From Vitellaria paradoxa (taxonomy: Eukaryota; Streptophyta; Magnoliopsida; Ericales; Sapotaceae): a stretch of DNA of 64,000 nt. The stretch covers positions 42,142,485 to 42,206,484 of the forward strand of contig CM034237.1 of assembly GCA_019916065.1 (NCBI GenBank), written 5' to 3'. The position numbers and the translations under genes are program-made. The notes under the pieces were generated by a model. It did no database searches. It was not told the DNA's origin and was given only the letters and a program-made list of their open reading frames with translations. This document shows, in pieces, positions 13,371 through 24,341 of the stretch; the stretch's first letter is position 1, and the number at the start of each line of letters is the position of its first letter.

Positions 13371-13544
13371 AAAGAATATGAAATTCTTTATACATATTTA
13401 TTTTCATAACCAATGAAATAAACAATAAAAAGATTATTATCTATTTTAGTCTCTATTTATTGACGTTGAAAAAAATGAAATATAAGTTCATCTCATTTGT
13501 TTTTTCTTTCTATCAAGTTTTTAATTTATTTTGACTAAATTACA

Positions 13545-14037
13545 CCTATCTCTATTTAATATTAGATAATTACATTTAATACCCACAACATTTAAAAGTT
13601 ACACTTGCCTCCCTTATTTAGAAATATTACTAATATTAATCTTCTTGTGATAAAATCAGTCATTAAAACTTAATATAAAATGTGAAACTAATTAAAATTT
13701 TAAATATTTTTCTTATTTTATCCCTCATTCTCTCACATCTTGTCAGTTTTCTTTATAAAAATCCTCAAAAATTTTTGTTTTTACTTTTCTTTACTTATTT
13801 TTTAGGATGTTTGTAAAGAAAACCAAAAAAAAGTGAGAGATTGAGAGAAAATAGAAAAATTCCTAAAATTTTAGTTATTTAAATATTTTCTGTTATGTTT
13901 TAACAGTTAATTTTATTCGAAGAGGGGTTAATATTAATAACTTTTCAAAATAAAAGAGGTAAGTGTAACCTTTAAATGTTATGTATGCTAAGTGTAATTA
14001 TTTAAATGTTAGTGAGAGATAGATGTAATTTATCTTT
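13545..14037. mobile_element. Foldback element with arms of about 240 bp, copy 1
   Basis: The left arm (from AAATTACACCTATCTC) is repeated in reverse complement in the right arm (ending GATGTAATTT). Paired words include CTCTCACATCTTGTCAGTTTTC with its inverse and AAAGTTACACTTGCCTCC with its inverse. The whole could fold into a long hairpin. A related copy lies at 15983-16483. Confidence 0.75.
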
Positions 14038-14330
14038 TTATTTTTTATTTTTTATTTTTTTCCTCTCACTATAATCCCTCGTTAAAAAAATTCACGCGAT
14101 GAAACAGCTCGTACGTGGGTGTAACAGAGACTCAACATTGTACTCAATTTAGAATTTTCTTTAGCATGGTTTTTTTTTTTTTTTATGGAATTTAAATTGA
14201 ATTTCCAACCAAACATGGTTTTTTGATGCCTTTTACTTTTAATCAAGTAACTTAATTTCAAATCAAACTATTGTTTATTTTGGAATATGGTAATTATTCA
14301 CCATTGGGAGACGTGAATTATTAACAATTA

Positions 14331-15349
14331 GGACCTGTTTGACAACACTGTCATTTTTTTATTGTTATTTTTCTGTTGCCGTTCTCTGTTTTTTATTTTC
14401 TGTTATCGTTTATTTTTTCTGAAATGAAAACTGAAACTCCATTTAGAAATACAAGTTTGGTTATAATTATTAATTTTTTTATTTTAGAAAATATTTAATT
14501 TTATTAGTTTTAAAAATTTAATAGAACTTAATAAAATATATTTTTATATTCATTTAATATAATTAATTAAATTAATACAGTAAATTATTTATTAAAATCA
14601 TCTAAATCAATAAATATAAAATATATTAAATTATATTATTTATTAAAAATACTTTAATAAAATATATTTCATATTAAATAAATAATTAAATTAGATTAAT
14701 TATTAAATTAAATTATTTATTTTTAAATTAATTAAAAACATTTAATTATTTATTAAAATAATTTAATAAAATATATTTTATATAAATTAAATTAATTAAA
14801 TCATAAATAATTTAATTTAATTATGATATTTATTTCAAATAATTAAATAATAATTATTAAATTAAATTAAATTAAAAATTAATTTAATTTAATTTATTAT
14901 TAATTATTTTATATAAATTAATTTAATTATTAAATTAAATTAATTAATTATGATATTTATTTCAGATAATTTAGTAATAATTAATTTATTTATTTTTATT
15001 ATATATTAAAAAATTATATTAATTTATATAATTAATTTAATTTATTGAATTTAATTATATTATTTATTAAAATAACTTATTTTAATAAAATATTTGAATA
15101 AAATAATTTATTTTTATGTAATGTAACAAAAATAGATAAAGTTTTAAAATTGACAAAATATTGACAACAGAAAAGAAAACTAGAGTGAAAACACTTTTTT
15201 TCTATTTACGTTTTTCTATTTATGTTTTTATTTTTTTTGTAAACAAAAAAACGTAAACAAGTTTATCAAACATGTTTCTGTTGTGAGTTTACAAAATTTT
15301 GAAAATATAAACAGAAAAACAGAAAACGAAAACGTTACCAAACGGGACC
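14331..15349. mobile_element. 1.0-kb AT-rich MITE with TTA target duplication
   Basis: The ends are GGACCTGTTTGACAAC and, inverted, GGTCCCGTTTGGTAAC. TTA occurs at 14328-14330 and 15350-15352. The interior is nearly pure A/T built of ATTAAATTA-like words. Related but more decayed copies lie at about 53440-54362 (same orientation) and 61893-62850 (inverted). End structure and duplication fit a PIF/Harbinger-like non-autonomous element. Confidence 0.75.
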
Positions 15350-15653
15350 TTAACATTTAACATTCGTATTGGTGAGAATTTATTAACAATTAACATTCGT
15401 ATTGGTAATTCTCCCAACATTCATATTCTTTCTTATTTAATAAATATATTAAATAATTATTTTAATTAATAATTTCAAAAAAAATAAAATTATATCAATT
15501 TTAAATTAATACACATTCGTGTTATGTTGTGTTATATTTGTTTTTCTATTAGTGGTTTCATATCATATGTAGGACGTATTTAATATTGTGAACCCCAGTC
15601 ACTATTCCTACCAAGGGATTGAAAAAATAGTCAAAATAAATGGTTAAATCTTA

Positions 15654-15770
15654 AGGCCTACCAAAAGTTTTAAAAAAATCACAAATTTATTATAATTTTT
15701 TCCAATCAAATTTTGTGAAATATCATTTCTACACTAACTTTTTCAATTTTTTGCCATCGAAACACCACCT
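15654..15770. mobile_element. MITE family B copy, inverted
   Basis: Read on the minus strand it follows the family B order: GTGGTGTTTCGATGGC, an interior with ACAAAATTTGATTGGAA, then ACTTTTGGTAGGCC. Compare 3787-3943 and 35633-35787. Confidence 0.55.
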
Positions 15771-15910
15771 AAGTCTCGTTTGGAGTAAATAAATAAACAA
15801 AACAACCTTTATTAAATATTTTATTAATTTTTCATAACCACCTAAGTCTCGTTTGGAGTAAATAAATAAACAAAACAACCTTTATTAAATATTTTATTAA
15901 TTTTTCATAA
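15765..15910. repeat. Perfect two-copy tandem repeat, 73-bp unit
   Basis: The unit starts CCACCTAAGTCTCGTTTGG and ends TTAATTTTTCATAA. The copies at 15765-15837 and 15838-15910 look identical by eye, so this is either a very recent duplication or an assembly artefact. Confidence 0.9.
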
Positions 15911-15982
15911 ATAAAATTGTATTTTGAAACATAGATTCAGTTTTTGTTTTTAAAAAAAATGATAACTGGAAAAATATATAAA

Positions 15983-16483
15983 GGTAAATTACATCTACCT
16001 CCCCTTGATATTTAAGTAATTACATTTGGCACCTATAATATTTAAAAGTTACATTTGTCTCCCTTATTTTAAAATATTGTTAACTTTGACCCAATTCTGA
16101 TAAAATTAACCATTAAAACTTAACAGAAAATATTAAAATAACTAATATTTTAAGTATTTTTTCTATTTTATTCCTCATTCTCTCACATTTTCGACAGATA
16201 TATTTATTAAAAAATCCCAAAAATAAATAAAAATAAAAAATTTTTGAGAATTTTTTTAAAGAAAACTAACGAAATGTGAAAGAGAAATGGGTAAAACAAG
16301 AAAGTAGCTAAAATTTTGATTAATTTGACATATTATATTAAGTTTTAATGATTGATTTTATCATAAAGAGATTAATGTTAACAACATTTCAAAGTAAGAG
16401 AGACAAGTGTAACTTTTAAATGTTGTGGGTAGTAAGTGTAATTACCTAAATATTGAGGAAAAATAAGTATAATTTATCCAAAA
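15983..16483. mobile_element. Foldback element, copy 2
   Basis: It has the same architecture and word order as 13545-14037: AAATTACATCTACCTCCCC, AAAAGTTACATTTGTCTCCC and CTCTCACATTTTCGACAG, then the inverted arm with GACAAGTGTAACTTTTAAATG. It ends about 60 bp from the left inverted repeat at 16545. Confidence 0.7.
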
Positions 16484-16544
16484 TATAAATAGTTAAATAT
16501 AAAAAAAAAACCATAGCATTAATAAAATGGAGCGGGGGGAAACA

Positions 16545-16850
16545 GTGGAGGCCAACTACTGTGACAGCAGTAAGTCAAAAACGACACCGTTTAAGTTATT
16601 AGAACAATGTCGTTTCAATTTTGTTTGAAGAGAAGGTTAAAACAGTAGCCCCTGCATCATTTGGCGTTATTTTCAAATTCATCTGCTGCTACGTCATAAA
16701 AACTTCCACTAAAACTTGACACCGAAACTCCTCCACTCGCGCTTAAGTACCAGAAAGTAGAGAAAGAAGAGCTCCAAACATCTAAGCTAGAGAGAGAGTG
16801 CTTAGGAACTCGTTGTTCGATCCAATCAAAACTAAGAAGGTGTGTGCCCA
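16545..16850. repeat. Left copy of a ~300-bp inverted repeat bounding the 16.5-29.0 kb island
   Basis: Read on the plus strand this segment matches the reverse complement of about 28735-29035: CAGTAAGTCAAAAACGAC, TTTAAGTTATTAGAAC, GAAGAGAAGGTTAAAA, CTCCACTCGCGCTTAAG, ACCAGAAAGTAGAGA, TCCAATCAAAACTAAGAAGG and GTGTGTGC. Similarity begins at a G-rich boundary. The 60-75 residue ORFs that cross the two copies are the same noncoding sequence. It may be a Mutator-like terminal inverted repeat; no matching target duplication was found. Confidence 0.75.
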
Positions 16851-17719
16851 TGTGTATAAAAGTCTTCAAGTGCAATGTATGGCGCTTTCATTTGTACTTT
16901 AAGGCTTTATTTTAATTTAGGGTAAATTTTATTTTGCATTCTATTTAATTATCCTCAAGAAAAATTCATTTTGCATTTAGTTTTATCTAAAGTTTTTAGT
17001 TTAAGATTTGAGATTTTTTTTATTATTATTTTTTTTACAATCATTAAAAGTCTAAACTTTAATTAGTCTAAACCTTTAATTAATTGCAATCTCTCTCGAA
17101 GTTACTATTTTGCATTTACATTTTCACGATTAATGGTTTAAAAGGGACATTATAACTAATTAAAAAAATCATACTCTTAATTGTCGCAAATAATAAGTCT
17201 CATATTCTGAAATAAAATTTTGAATAAAATTAGAGGAGGAAACTGAAATTTACCTTTTATTTTATGCGAAGTGCAAGTGTAATTAATAATATTTCAAAAT
17301 AAAATTTTGAAATATTGTAACTATTAATATTATTTCAAAATAATATTTGAGTAATTACACTAAAATTTTGAAATATCACACATTTGAATATTGTGTTCTT
17401 GTTCCTTCTGTGTGCTTGATCATCCTTCACATAAACATTTGGGGGTACTATCTCTTGCACACAAAGTTAACATTAGTTGATAACATTACTCTATTTTTGA
17501 GGTGGATTTCTTATGTTTCTACATTAGCTAATGCAATTTCATATATAGAATGAAAAATTTTAAAAAATTTCCTAGTACATAAACAATAGAAAAATTTTTG
17601 CAACTGTAAATGTAATAGGCAATGTAATATTTCCATTTGATGATTTTATTTTTTGATTTTTCATTCTATGGAAATTTGTGGTTTTGCAATTATATTGGTT
17701 TAATTTTATTGTAGATACA

Positions 17720-19612
17720 ATGAATGTGGATGGTTGGGATGAGTTTTATACTGATGATTTGTTTGAAGTGGTTTCAACATCATTGGGGAAGAATTTATGT
17801 GAAAATGTTTCAACACCAATGGGAAAGGATTTATGTGAAAACGCTTAAACACCAACGGGGCAAGATTTATATGAAAATGCTTCAACACCAACAGGAGAGG
17901 ATGAAACATTAATAGTTTCCACACCATTTGTTGGAAAATGAGTTCAATACATTAGATGCAAGCCTCATATTTTGGAACAAGTATGCACATGACAATGGAT
18001 TTGGCAGTCGAATAAAATGCACAAACAAGAGGAAAAGTGATAGAGTCATAATATCTATGAGGTTTGCATGTTATCAAGAAGGGGTACAAGCGGAAGATCC
18101 ATATCGCATTCATTCCAAGCATCATTCAGATACTAGATGTGGATGTGATGTTAAAATGGGAATTTTTTTAAATGATAAGGGGAATTATTATTCGAAATCC
18201 TTTGTTAGAGAACATAACCATGTGCTACAGATTAAAGAAACCACTCATCTCCTCAGAGCACATCAGACCATCAATTTGGTCCAAGAACAAGCTATTTTAA
18301 TTGCGGTAGGTGCCGGACTTGGCCCTAAGATAATGCATAGGTATATGAGCATAGAAGCTAGGGGATTTTAAAATCTTGGTTTCACTAGGGAGGATGTGAA
18401 TTCACATTTATGTACTAAGTGAGCAAAAGATTTGGAATTAGGGGAGGCAACAACAATCTTGGAGTACTTTCAAGAACAATCCAAGATAGGTTCATCATTT
18501 TTTCACTATTTTCCAATTTGATTGTGATGGACAAATTACTAATATTTTTTAGGCAAATGCGAAGATGGTGGTCGACTATTAATGCTTCAATGATGTGATT
18601 ATGTTCGACACTACTTTTGGGACCAATAAGGAATCGCGCCCTTTGGGCATTTTTACGGGGTTTAACAATCATAGATAAAGTGTAGTATTTGGGGGGTACA
18701 TTGTTGTTTGATAAGATGGCTGCCTCATTTGGATGGCTATTTAATGCATTTTTTCGATATTATGGAGAAAAATGTCAATTACAATTTTTACAGATTAAGA
18801 TGCTGCCATGAAAAGTACATTGAAAGTAGTTATACCTATGGTGCATCATGGACTTTGTATTTGGCACATTCTACGAAATACAACGAAGAACTTTAGTGGA
18901 ATTTAAAAAAAATTCTTCATACGGGAAACTTTCTAAGTGATTGTAAGTTTCGACAAACAACTACTCACCTAGCAGTTGCTATTTCTAGAATTTTGAGACA
19001 TGCCACAAAAATGTATACTCCCAATTTGTTTAAACTTTTTAGTGAACAATATCTTCTTGAATTTACTGTTTCATTAGATAAGAATGATCTGATTGAAGTT
19101 TTGCACATTCAAACTTCACATGAAAGGGGTAAGGCCTACAATATACATTTTTATCCATCTTCCATGACCATAGCATGTTCTTGTTGCTTGTACGAGATGC
19201 ATGGTTATTTTTGCTCACATATTTTGAGGGTTTTCGATGTCCTCCGAATTGAGAAAATTTTAGATAAGTAAATACTTAAGAGGTGGACTAGGCATACGAA
19301 GAGCAGCCTATCAATTGCATTTGCGAGCCCGTCTACCAAGTTGACAAGGTCGCAAAAGGTCGATATATTGTGTTCAAAATTGTTACGAGTAGCATATCGT
19401 GCATTTGGAAATGATAAAGTGTTTGAGCACATTTGATCCCACACAAGAGAGGCTCACTCTATCATCGATAAGTTTAAATTGGCGTCTAGTGATGGTAATG
19501 GTTCAAATTCACCTATTTCATATGAGTTGATACATGTTGGAATAATGGGATTAAAGAAGAAAGATAATCCTAAGGTTGCTAGGAAATGGCTTATTAAATC
19601 ATGCTTGGAATG
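17720..19612 (+). pseudogene. Broken FAR1/FHY3-related (MULE transposase-derived) gene
   Basis: The conceptual translation keeps family parts in order but is broken by several stops and shifts. The start ATG at 17720 follows a TTGTAG acceptor-like site. Four 12-codon repeats occupy 17774-17905; the third carries a TCA-to-TAA stop at 17846. The FAR1 DNA-binding domain follows at about 17930-18260 (FWNKYAHDNGFG, TRCGCDVKMGIF, VREHNHVL). The MULE transposase part is at about 18545-18900, with CFNDVIMFDTTFGTNKES, GIFTGFNNHR, SVVFGGTLLFDK and WLFNAFF in changing frames. A SWIM zinc finger closes it near 19130-19240 (ACSCCLYEMHGYFCSHI). These proteins are transposases or domesticated light-signalling transcription factors. 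Together with the flanking inverted repeats this favours a decayed mobile element, but a dead copy of a host FRS gene is not excluded. Confidence 0.8.
17774..17905 (+). repeat. 36-bp (12-codon) tandem repeats in the FAR1-like N-terminus
   Basis: Units begin at 17774, 17810, 17846 and 17882. The encoded consensus is STPxGKDLCENx: STSLGKNLCENV, STPMGKDLCENA, a third unit with stop for S, and a partial fourth STPTGEDE. Confidence 0.85.
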
Positions 19613-19649
19613 AGTGAGAAGATGAAAGACATCTCAAACATCTTCTCAA

Positions 19650-20900
19650 GTATAAATAATCTAATTTTTATTTAACAAATCATTACAAACCAAAAGTAAT
19701 AACTTAATTTGCTAGTTTTGAAGGCCACTGGAGAGCAGGTTGATTATGGCAATAAAGATGACATTCGTTTGACACTCTGGCATTAAGTAGTTGCAAGTGA
19801 ATTTAATTTTTCTCCTTATTTCTTTTGACTTTACCTATATATCAGAAGATGTAGGTATGTATCAGCTTTTCTATTCTGTTATTTTTTTTTTTTTGCATTA
19901 TTTTTATTTTATTTATGATTAATTTTTTTTGTTGTATTTTGTTCTATCTTCATCTGGTAAAATGGTTTTCTATGTTTGTATTAGTTCAACTTATGTTCTT
20001 GGTGCAAAATGTGATGGAAATTCATTCACTTTGTTATGCCTTGAAGAGATCTTCCCCTTTTGATGTTGTCTTTTGTGTACTAAAAAATGCTAGGATTTCT
20101 AACTCGAGGATTCCTCACAACGTGCGATGCTATCTTTTGTCTTTTGTGCACTAATGATTCCTCTAGATGTTATTGATGCAATAGATGGGCATAAATTCTG
20201 ATGCACGGAGATGAGTTCTATTCTTTGTTGGTTTTGGTGTTGGCTTAGTTTGGAATGTAATTTTTTCTTTATTTTGGCCCTACTAACTTGTTGGTTGATG
20301 GTTTGAATAGCTAGAGCTAATTCCAAAATTTGTTGGACATGGTTTAATGTCTTTAAATTAGTTTCAGTTGTTTGTGTAATGTCATATGTCTTTACTTCAC
20401 ATGTTCTTTTGCTTCTAGGGGTATGTCCTTATCTGAGTTGTACATATACTTCTATTATTAATAATATTTTATTTTACTTTTTTTAAAAAAAAATTATGTT
20501 TCATAATTGCACTTTGATAGTAGCAATCTCATATCCGGAGAAAAAAAACATATATTATTAAGGTTATAACATTAAAATATTTGTTTCCCTACTTGTCACT
20601 AGGAAATGAAGCACAACAGTAGATAGCTAGAACGATGCAAAAAAAAAAAAAAACCACGAAATTAATCCTAAAGCTCAAACCCATAAACAACCATTCACTA
20701 GCAGTAAACTCATCAAACCACAACCATTCACAAGTAGTAAATTAAAACTCAGTAAACTCATTATTTCTTTCATTTATAACTTTAAAACTTCATTTTATAA
20801 ATTGTCATTACATAGTTTCATCCAATTTAATACATTGACTATTACAAATAGGAATCGCCCCATCTAATACATTAGCAAATACGCAATTTCATTTCGCTAA
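19650..20900. other. Region downstream of the FAR1-like pseudogene, no gene seen
   Basis: This T-rich sequence looks like decayed 3' flank. The ORFs at 19915-20154 and 20099-20326 have no family signature. Homopolymers occur at about 19881 and 20640. Confidence 0.5.
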
Positions 20901-20949
20901 TGGTAAAATAAGAAAAACAATTACAATAAAAAAAAGTGTGGAAACTTGG

Positions 20950-21345
20950 CTTCATCTTTGGTTGGTTAACCTCCACATTTGTTTGGTTAGTCTTCACAGA
21001 TCTTTTGTTCTTGATTTTTTATTACTTGTCTTAGCTGCCTGACATAATCCTTGAGGGCTCTATTAATATGCCTTACCCAATCATTGGAAATGGAAGAGAA
21101 AGAATGTAGATCAATTTACCCAAACCATAACCAATACCTACCACAGCTTCTTCAGCAACTTTGGTGTGCTGCTTGACCAAGTTTTCTTTGTCACTGACAT
21201 TCACTAACTTCTCTATCAAAATCTTAACGCTGCCGTTAATTTCTTTAGCCTCAATTGCTGCTTTTGAAGTGATTTCTGACGATGGAGTCTAAGGATTTGG
21301 TGATGCCTTTAATGCTTCCTATTCCAAAACATAAGAAAATTTTAC
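20950..21345 (-). pseudogene. Unidentified decayed coding fragment
   Basis: The minus strand reads as lysine- and glutamate-rich protein with shifts: EAKEINGSVKILIEKLVN, then DKENLVKQHTKVAEEAVV, then in another frame NDWVRHINRALKDYV. The amphipathic, coiled-coil-like composition suggests a broken gene rather than random DNA. I do not recognise the family. It faces the FAR1-like remnant convergently, so it could be a second gene of the same element, which is only a guess. Confidence 0.35.
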
Positions 21346-22032
21346 AAAAAAAATCCTAAATAAGGACAAGGCACACACATAATGACAACAGTGCAACATA
21401 AGTAACTTACAAGAAATAATTTATTGTATTTTTACCAAAAGTAGCATGATCCCATGTGAGGATTTTATTATACTTGATTTATCTTACAAAGAAACATAAA
21501 AAAGTGATTTACATTTAATAGATGATGCAAAAATAGAATAATAGAATGAATTATTAATATAAAATTTATTTGACCAAGCTCATACGTGCATTAATTTTCT
21601 TTTCTTGGTTAATTTTTTCTTAATTACTTTAAACCAAAGAGAGATGTAGGATTCATAAGAGTTAGATATCCATAGAGATGAATTTGAGAACATTTAGGTT
21701 CAAAGTGGTTCTTTTTGGACGTGACAAAATGCAAGTGATCAAAACACATGAATTAAAATATAAAATATAAAATTTGAACTTACGAAGATTTAAAACCTTG
21801 AGATCAAGGAGCAACAAAAACATGTTTTTCTTGAAAATTTTAATAAGAGTCACATTTGAGACAATTCTTGCTAATGTGTCACAGCTTGACACTTATCATT
21901 CAACCAAAATCTAAAACTATTAGGTGTTGTTAATATAGGATTAAAACACGTTTGTTTGGCTATGATATAATGACAATTGAAACATAAAACCACTAGATTA
22001 ACACAAGTCAAGAACTCTAAAGATGAAGTTAG

Positions 22033-22413
22033 TGTTGGGCCCACAAGCACTTGTAAAGCCCGTAACGGAAGGGCACACACAAATGAGGAAAAGAAAAAAA
22101 ATTTAGAGCACTCAACACAAGAATTTTTAACGTGGTTCGGTCCCTCAATAGACCTACATCCACGATCCCAAAAAGGGATAATATACTCAACTCAATATTA
22201 AACTATTACAATTTTTGCATGGACAAAATTGTAAAACCCTCTCCCATTCACACAACCTAAAAACTCAATTACATTCACGCTTTAATAACACAGGTTTTTT
22301 AGTTGTGTCATTGGTACATTTTACAACTATGGGGGAGGCCCTTTTTTATAAGAGCCAAACCTCCTATTTTTTGTTCCCTTTCTCAATGTGGGATTTGGGG
22401 AGCCAACATAACA
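22033..22413 (-). repeat. Left LTR (3' LTR in element orientation)
   Basis: It starts TGTTGGGCCCACAAGC and ends GCCAACATAACA on the plus strand. It aligns along its whole length with 23956-24336. Confidence 0.92.
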
Positions 22414-22500
22414 AATTCTCCCTCTCCCCAAATTCCCATATACTTCAACAGTGTCAGAAAAATGCACTCTTTTCTCGATCTTTTGACTTTTCTCTGCTTT

Positions 22501-23754
22501 CTAACTCTTCAAGGAATGATCATCCAAATAATAAATATTCTTTCCCTTCTTCCTCCCTTGCATTATCAAGCTGCCACCTCTGTATACTTTGCACTGATTC
22601 CCAATACCCACATACTTGTATCCATGTGAAGCCATTTCACTCAAAGAAATTATATTCGCTCCAACAGTGGAAACATATTTCACATTGGGAATATTTTTGA
22701 TAACACCATTGTGGAGTTTCAAGCAAACTCTTCCAACACTTTCAATCTTCGACTTCAATTTATTACCCACATTAGTGTAACCAAAATCTCCACCAGTGTG
22801 CAAAGTGTCAAACATAGCTTGATCTCTGCATATATGAAAGTCAGAAGCAAAATCCAACACCCAACTAGAATAATTTTCGGCAGAACCATCATCCATAGTG
22901 TGCAACAAAAAATCACCAGATTCATTAACCACATTAACAGAGGAATCACTAACCTTTATCTTCTCTTGCAGTTGTTTCAAACCCTTCAAGTCTTCCTTGA
23001 ACTTTGGACAACTTTTTTGTATATGACCATTCGCTCCACAATAATAGCAATCAATATTGCTCATATCTCTCTGTCGAGATTTCGATCTATCACAATGGTC
23101 AACTTTCTTCTTCTGACTCCTCCCTCGCTCAGAACTCTCTACAGCTAGCAATTGACTTTCTCCAGGATTGCCTCCATTTCTCATTATCTTGTCATTCTCC
23201 TTCAAAATCGTAATCACCTCATTTAGTGTCAGAGTTTTCTTCCCAATTAACATCGACTGAACCAACGGTTTGTTTGACTTAGGTAATGAAGCTAACAAAA
23301 GCAATGCCTGTTCTTCGTCTTTAACCTTCTCCCCTGTGTTCAACAACTGACATGCTAGCTGATTAAAAATATTAATGTGGTCATGAATATTACCTCCTTC
23401 ATCCATTCTCAATGAGTACAAGTCCAATTTCATGCAAAGATGGCTTGACATGGACTTTGAAGCGAACACGCTCTCCAACTTGTCCCATAACACTTTCGGT
23501 GACGTCTCATTCAACACCGTGTATTTAATCTGTGGTGCAAGTGCCAACCGAATTGTACTAACAGCCTTCCTTTGAGTAGTTTTCCAATCATTATCCTTCA
23601 TCTCATCTGATTTTGTACTTTCTAATGCAATATCAAGACCCTGTTGCACTAGATAGTCTTTAATTGTACTCTGCCACAATGTAAAATTGCTATTTCCATC
23701 GAATAAAGGGACTTCAAACTTTAGTATAGACATGGTGCTTAATAACCTTTCCAA
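22501..23754 (-). CDS. Copia Gag polyprotein with truncated protease, 417 aa, intact ORF
   Basis: The ORF is open from ATG at 23754 to the stop at 22501. Residues 1-190 look like copia Gag (FDGNSNFTLWQ near 18-28; VLWDKLESVFASKSM at 88-102; LLLLASLPKS at 151-160). A CCHC zinc knuckle lies at C236, C239, H244, C249 (CYYCGANGHIQKSCP). A protease-like segment follows: WVLDFASDFHICRDQAMF at about 298-315, where active copia proteases have DSGA or DTGA; the catalytic glycine is missing. The chain ends after GKNIYYLDDHSLKS in the Gag-pre-integrase region, just where integrase should begin. Gag packages element RNA into virus-like particles. An open 417-codon frame despite about 6-7% LTR divergence suggests it was kept, or that the element is young and its LTRs changed by conversion. 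Confidence 0.9.
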   Translation of the reverse strand: MERLLSTMSILKFEVPLFDGNSNFTLWQSTIKDYLVQQGLDIALESTKSDEMKDNDWKTTQRKAVSTIRLALAPQIKYTVLNETSPKVLWDKLESVFASKSMSSHLCMKLDLYSLRMDEGGNIHDHINIFNQLACQLLNTGEKVKDEEQALLLLASLPKSNKPLVQSMLIGKKTLTLNEVITILKENDKIMRNGGNPGESQLLAVESSERGRSQKKKVDHCDRSKSRQRDMSNIDCYYCGANGHIQKSCPKFKEDLKGLKQLQEKIKVSDSSVNVVNESGDFLLHTMDDGSAENYSSWVLDFASDFHICRDQAMFDTLHTGGDFGYTNVGNKLKSKIESVGRVCLKLHNGVIKNIPNVKYVSTVGANIISLSEMASHGYKYVGIGNQCKVYRGGSLIMQGRKKGKNIYYLDDHSLKS

Positions 23755-23955
23755 TTAAACACTTCAATAATATACACCAAAGCAACAACAACTAGCAATT
23801 GAAGCCTAATTTGAGAAAACTAACCTCAAAAACAGAACCAGAACGTCAAAATTAGGCAAGACTAACCTCTTCCAAAATTTGTTGTTGATGTGACACCCAT
23901 TGTTCCTTTTTTCTTCTCCTTTTCCCAAGCCGGAACCTTCAGCTTTGATACCATT

Positions 23956-24336
23956 TGTTGGGCCCACAAGCACTTGAAAAGCCCGCAACGGAAGCACACA
24001 CACAAATGGGGAAAAGAAAAAAAATTTAGAGCACTCAACACAAGAATTTTTAACGTGGTTCGGTCCCTCAATAGACCTACATCCACGATCCCAAAAAGGG
24101 ATAATATACTCAACTCAATATTAAACTATTACAATTTTTGCACGGACAAAATTGTAAAACCCTCTCCCAGTTACACGTCCCAAAAACCCAATTACACCCA
24201 CACTTTGGTAACACAGGTTTTTTAGTTGTGTCCTTGGTACATTTTACAACTATGGGGGAAGGCCCTTTTTATCGGAGCCAAGCCTCCTATTTTTTGTTCC
24301 CTTTCTCGATGTGGGATTTGGGGAGCCAACACAACA
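23956..24336 (-). repeat. Right LTR (5' LTR in element orientation)
   Basis: It starts TGTTGGGCCCACAAGC and ends GCCAACACAACA on the plus strand. It is followed to the left, in minus orientation, by the primer-binding site at about 23942-23953. Confidence 0.92.
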
Positions 24337-24341
24337 GTTAG

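Larger units (their letters stand above)
22028..24341 (-). mobile_element. Gag-only copia LTR retrotransposon with intact ends (TR-GAG-like)
   Basis: Two 381-bp LTRs (22033-22413 and 23956-24336) differ at about 25 positions by eye. GTTAG flanks the element on both sides (22028-22032, 24337-24341). LTR ends are TGTTG...CAACA. On the minus strand the primer-binding site TGGTATCAAAGC follows the right LTR after two bases, as in initiator-Met-tRNA-primed copia elements, and a purine tract (GGGGAGAGGGAGAA) precedes the left LTR. The 1.54-kb interior encodes only Gag plus a damaged protease stub. Integrase, reverse transcriptase and RNase H are absent, so movement would need enzymes from another element. 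Confidence 0.92.

Noticed and set aside
22215..23213. Several plus-strand ORFs of 65-160 aa
   Set aside because: They are shadows of the Gag ORF and LTR of the minus-strand copia element.
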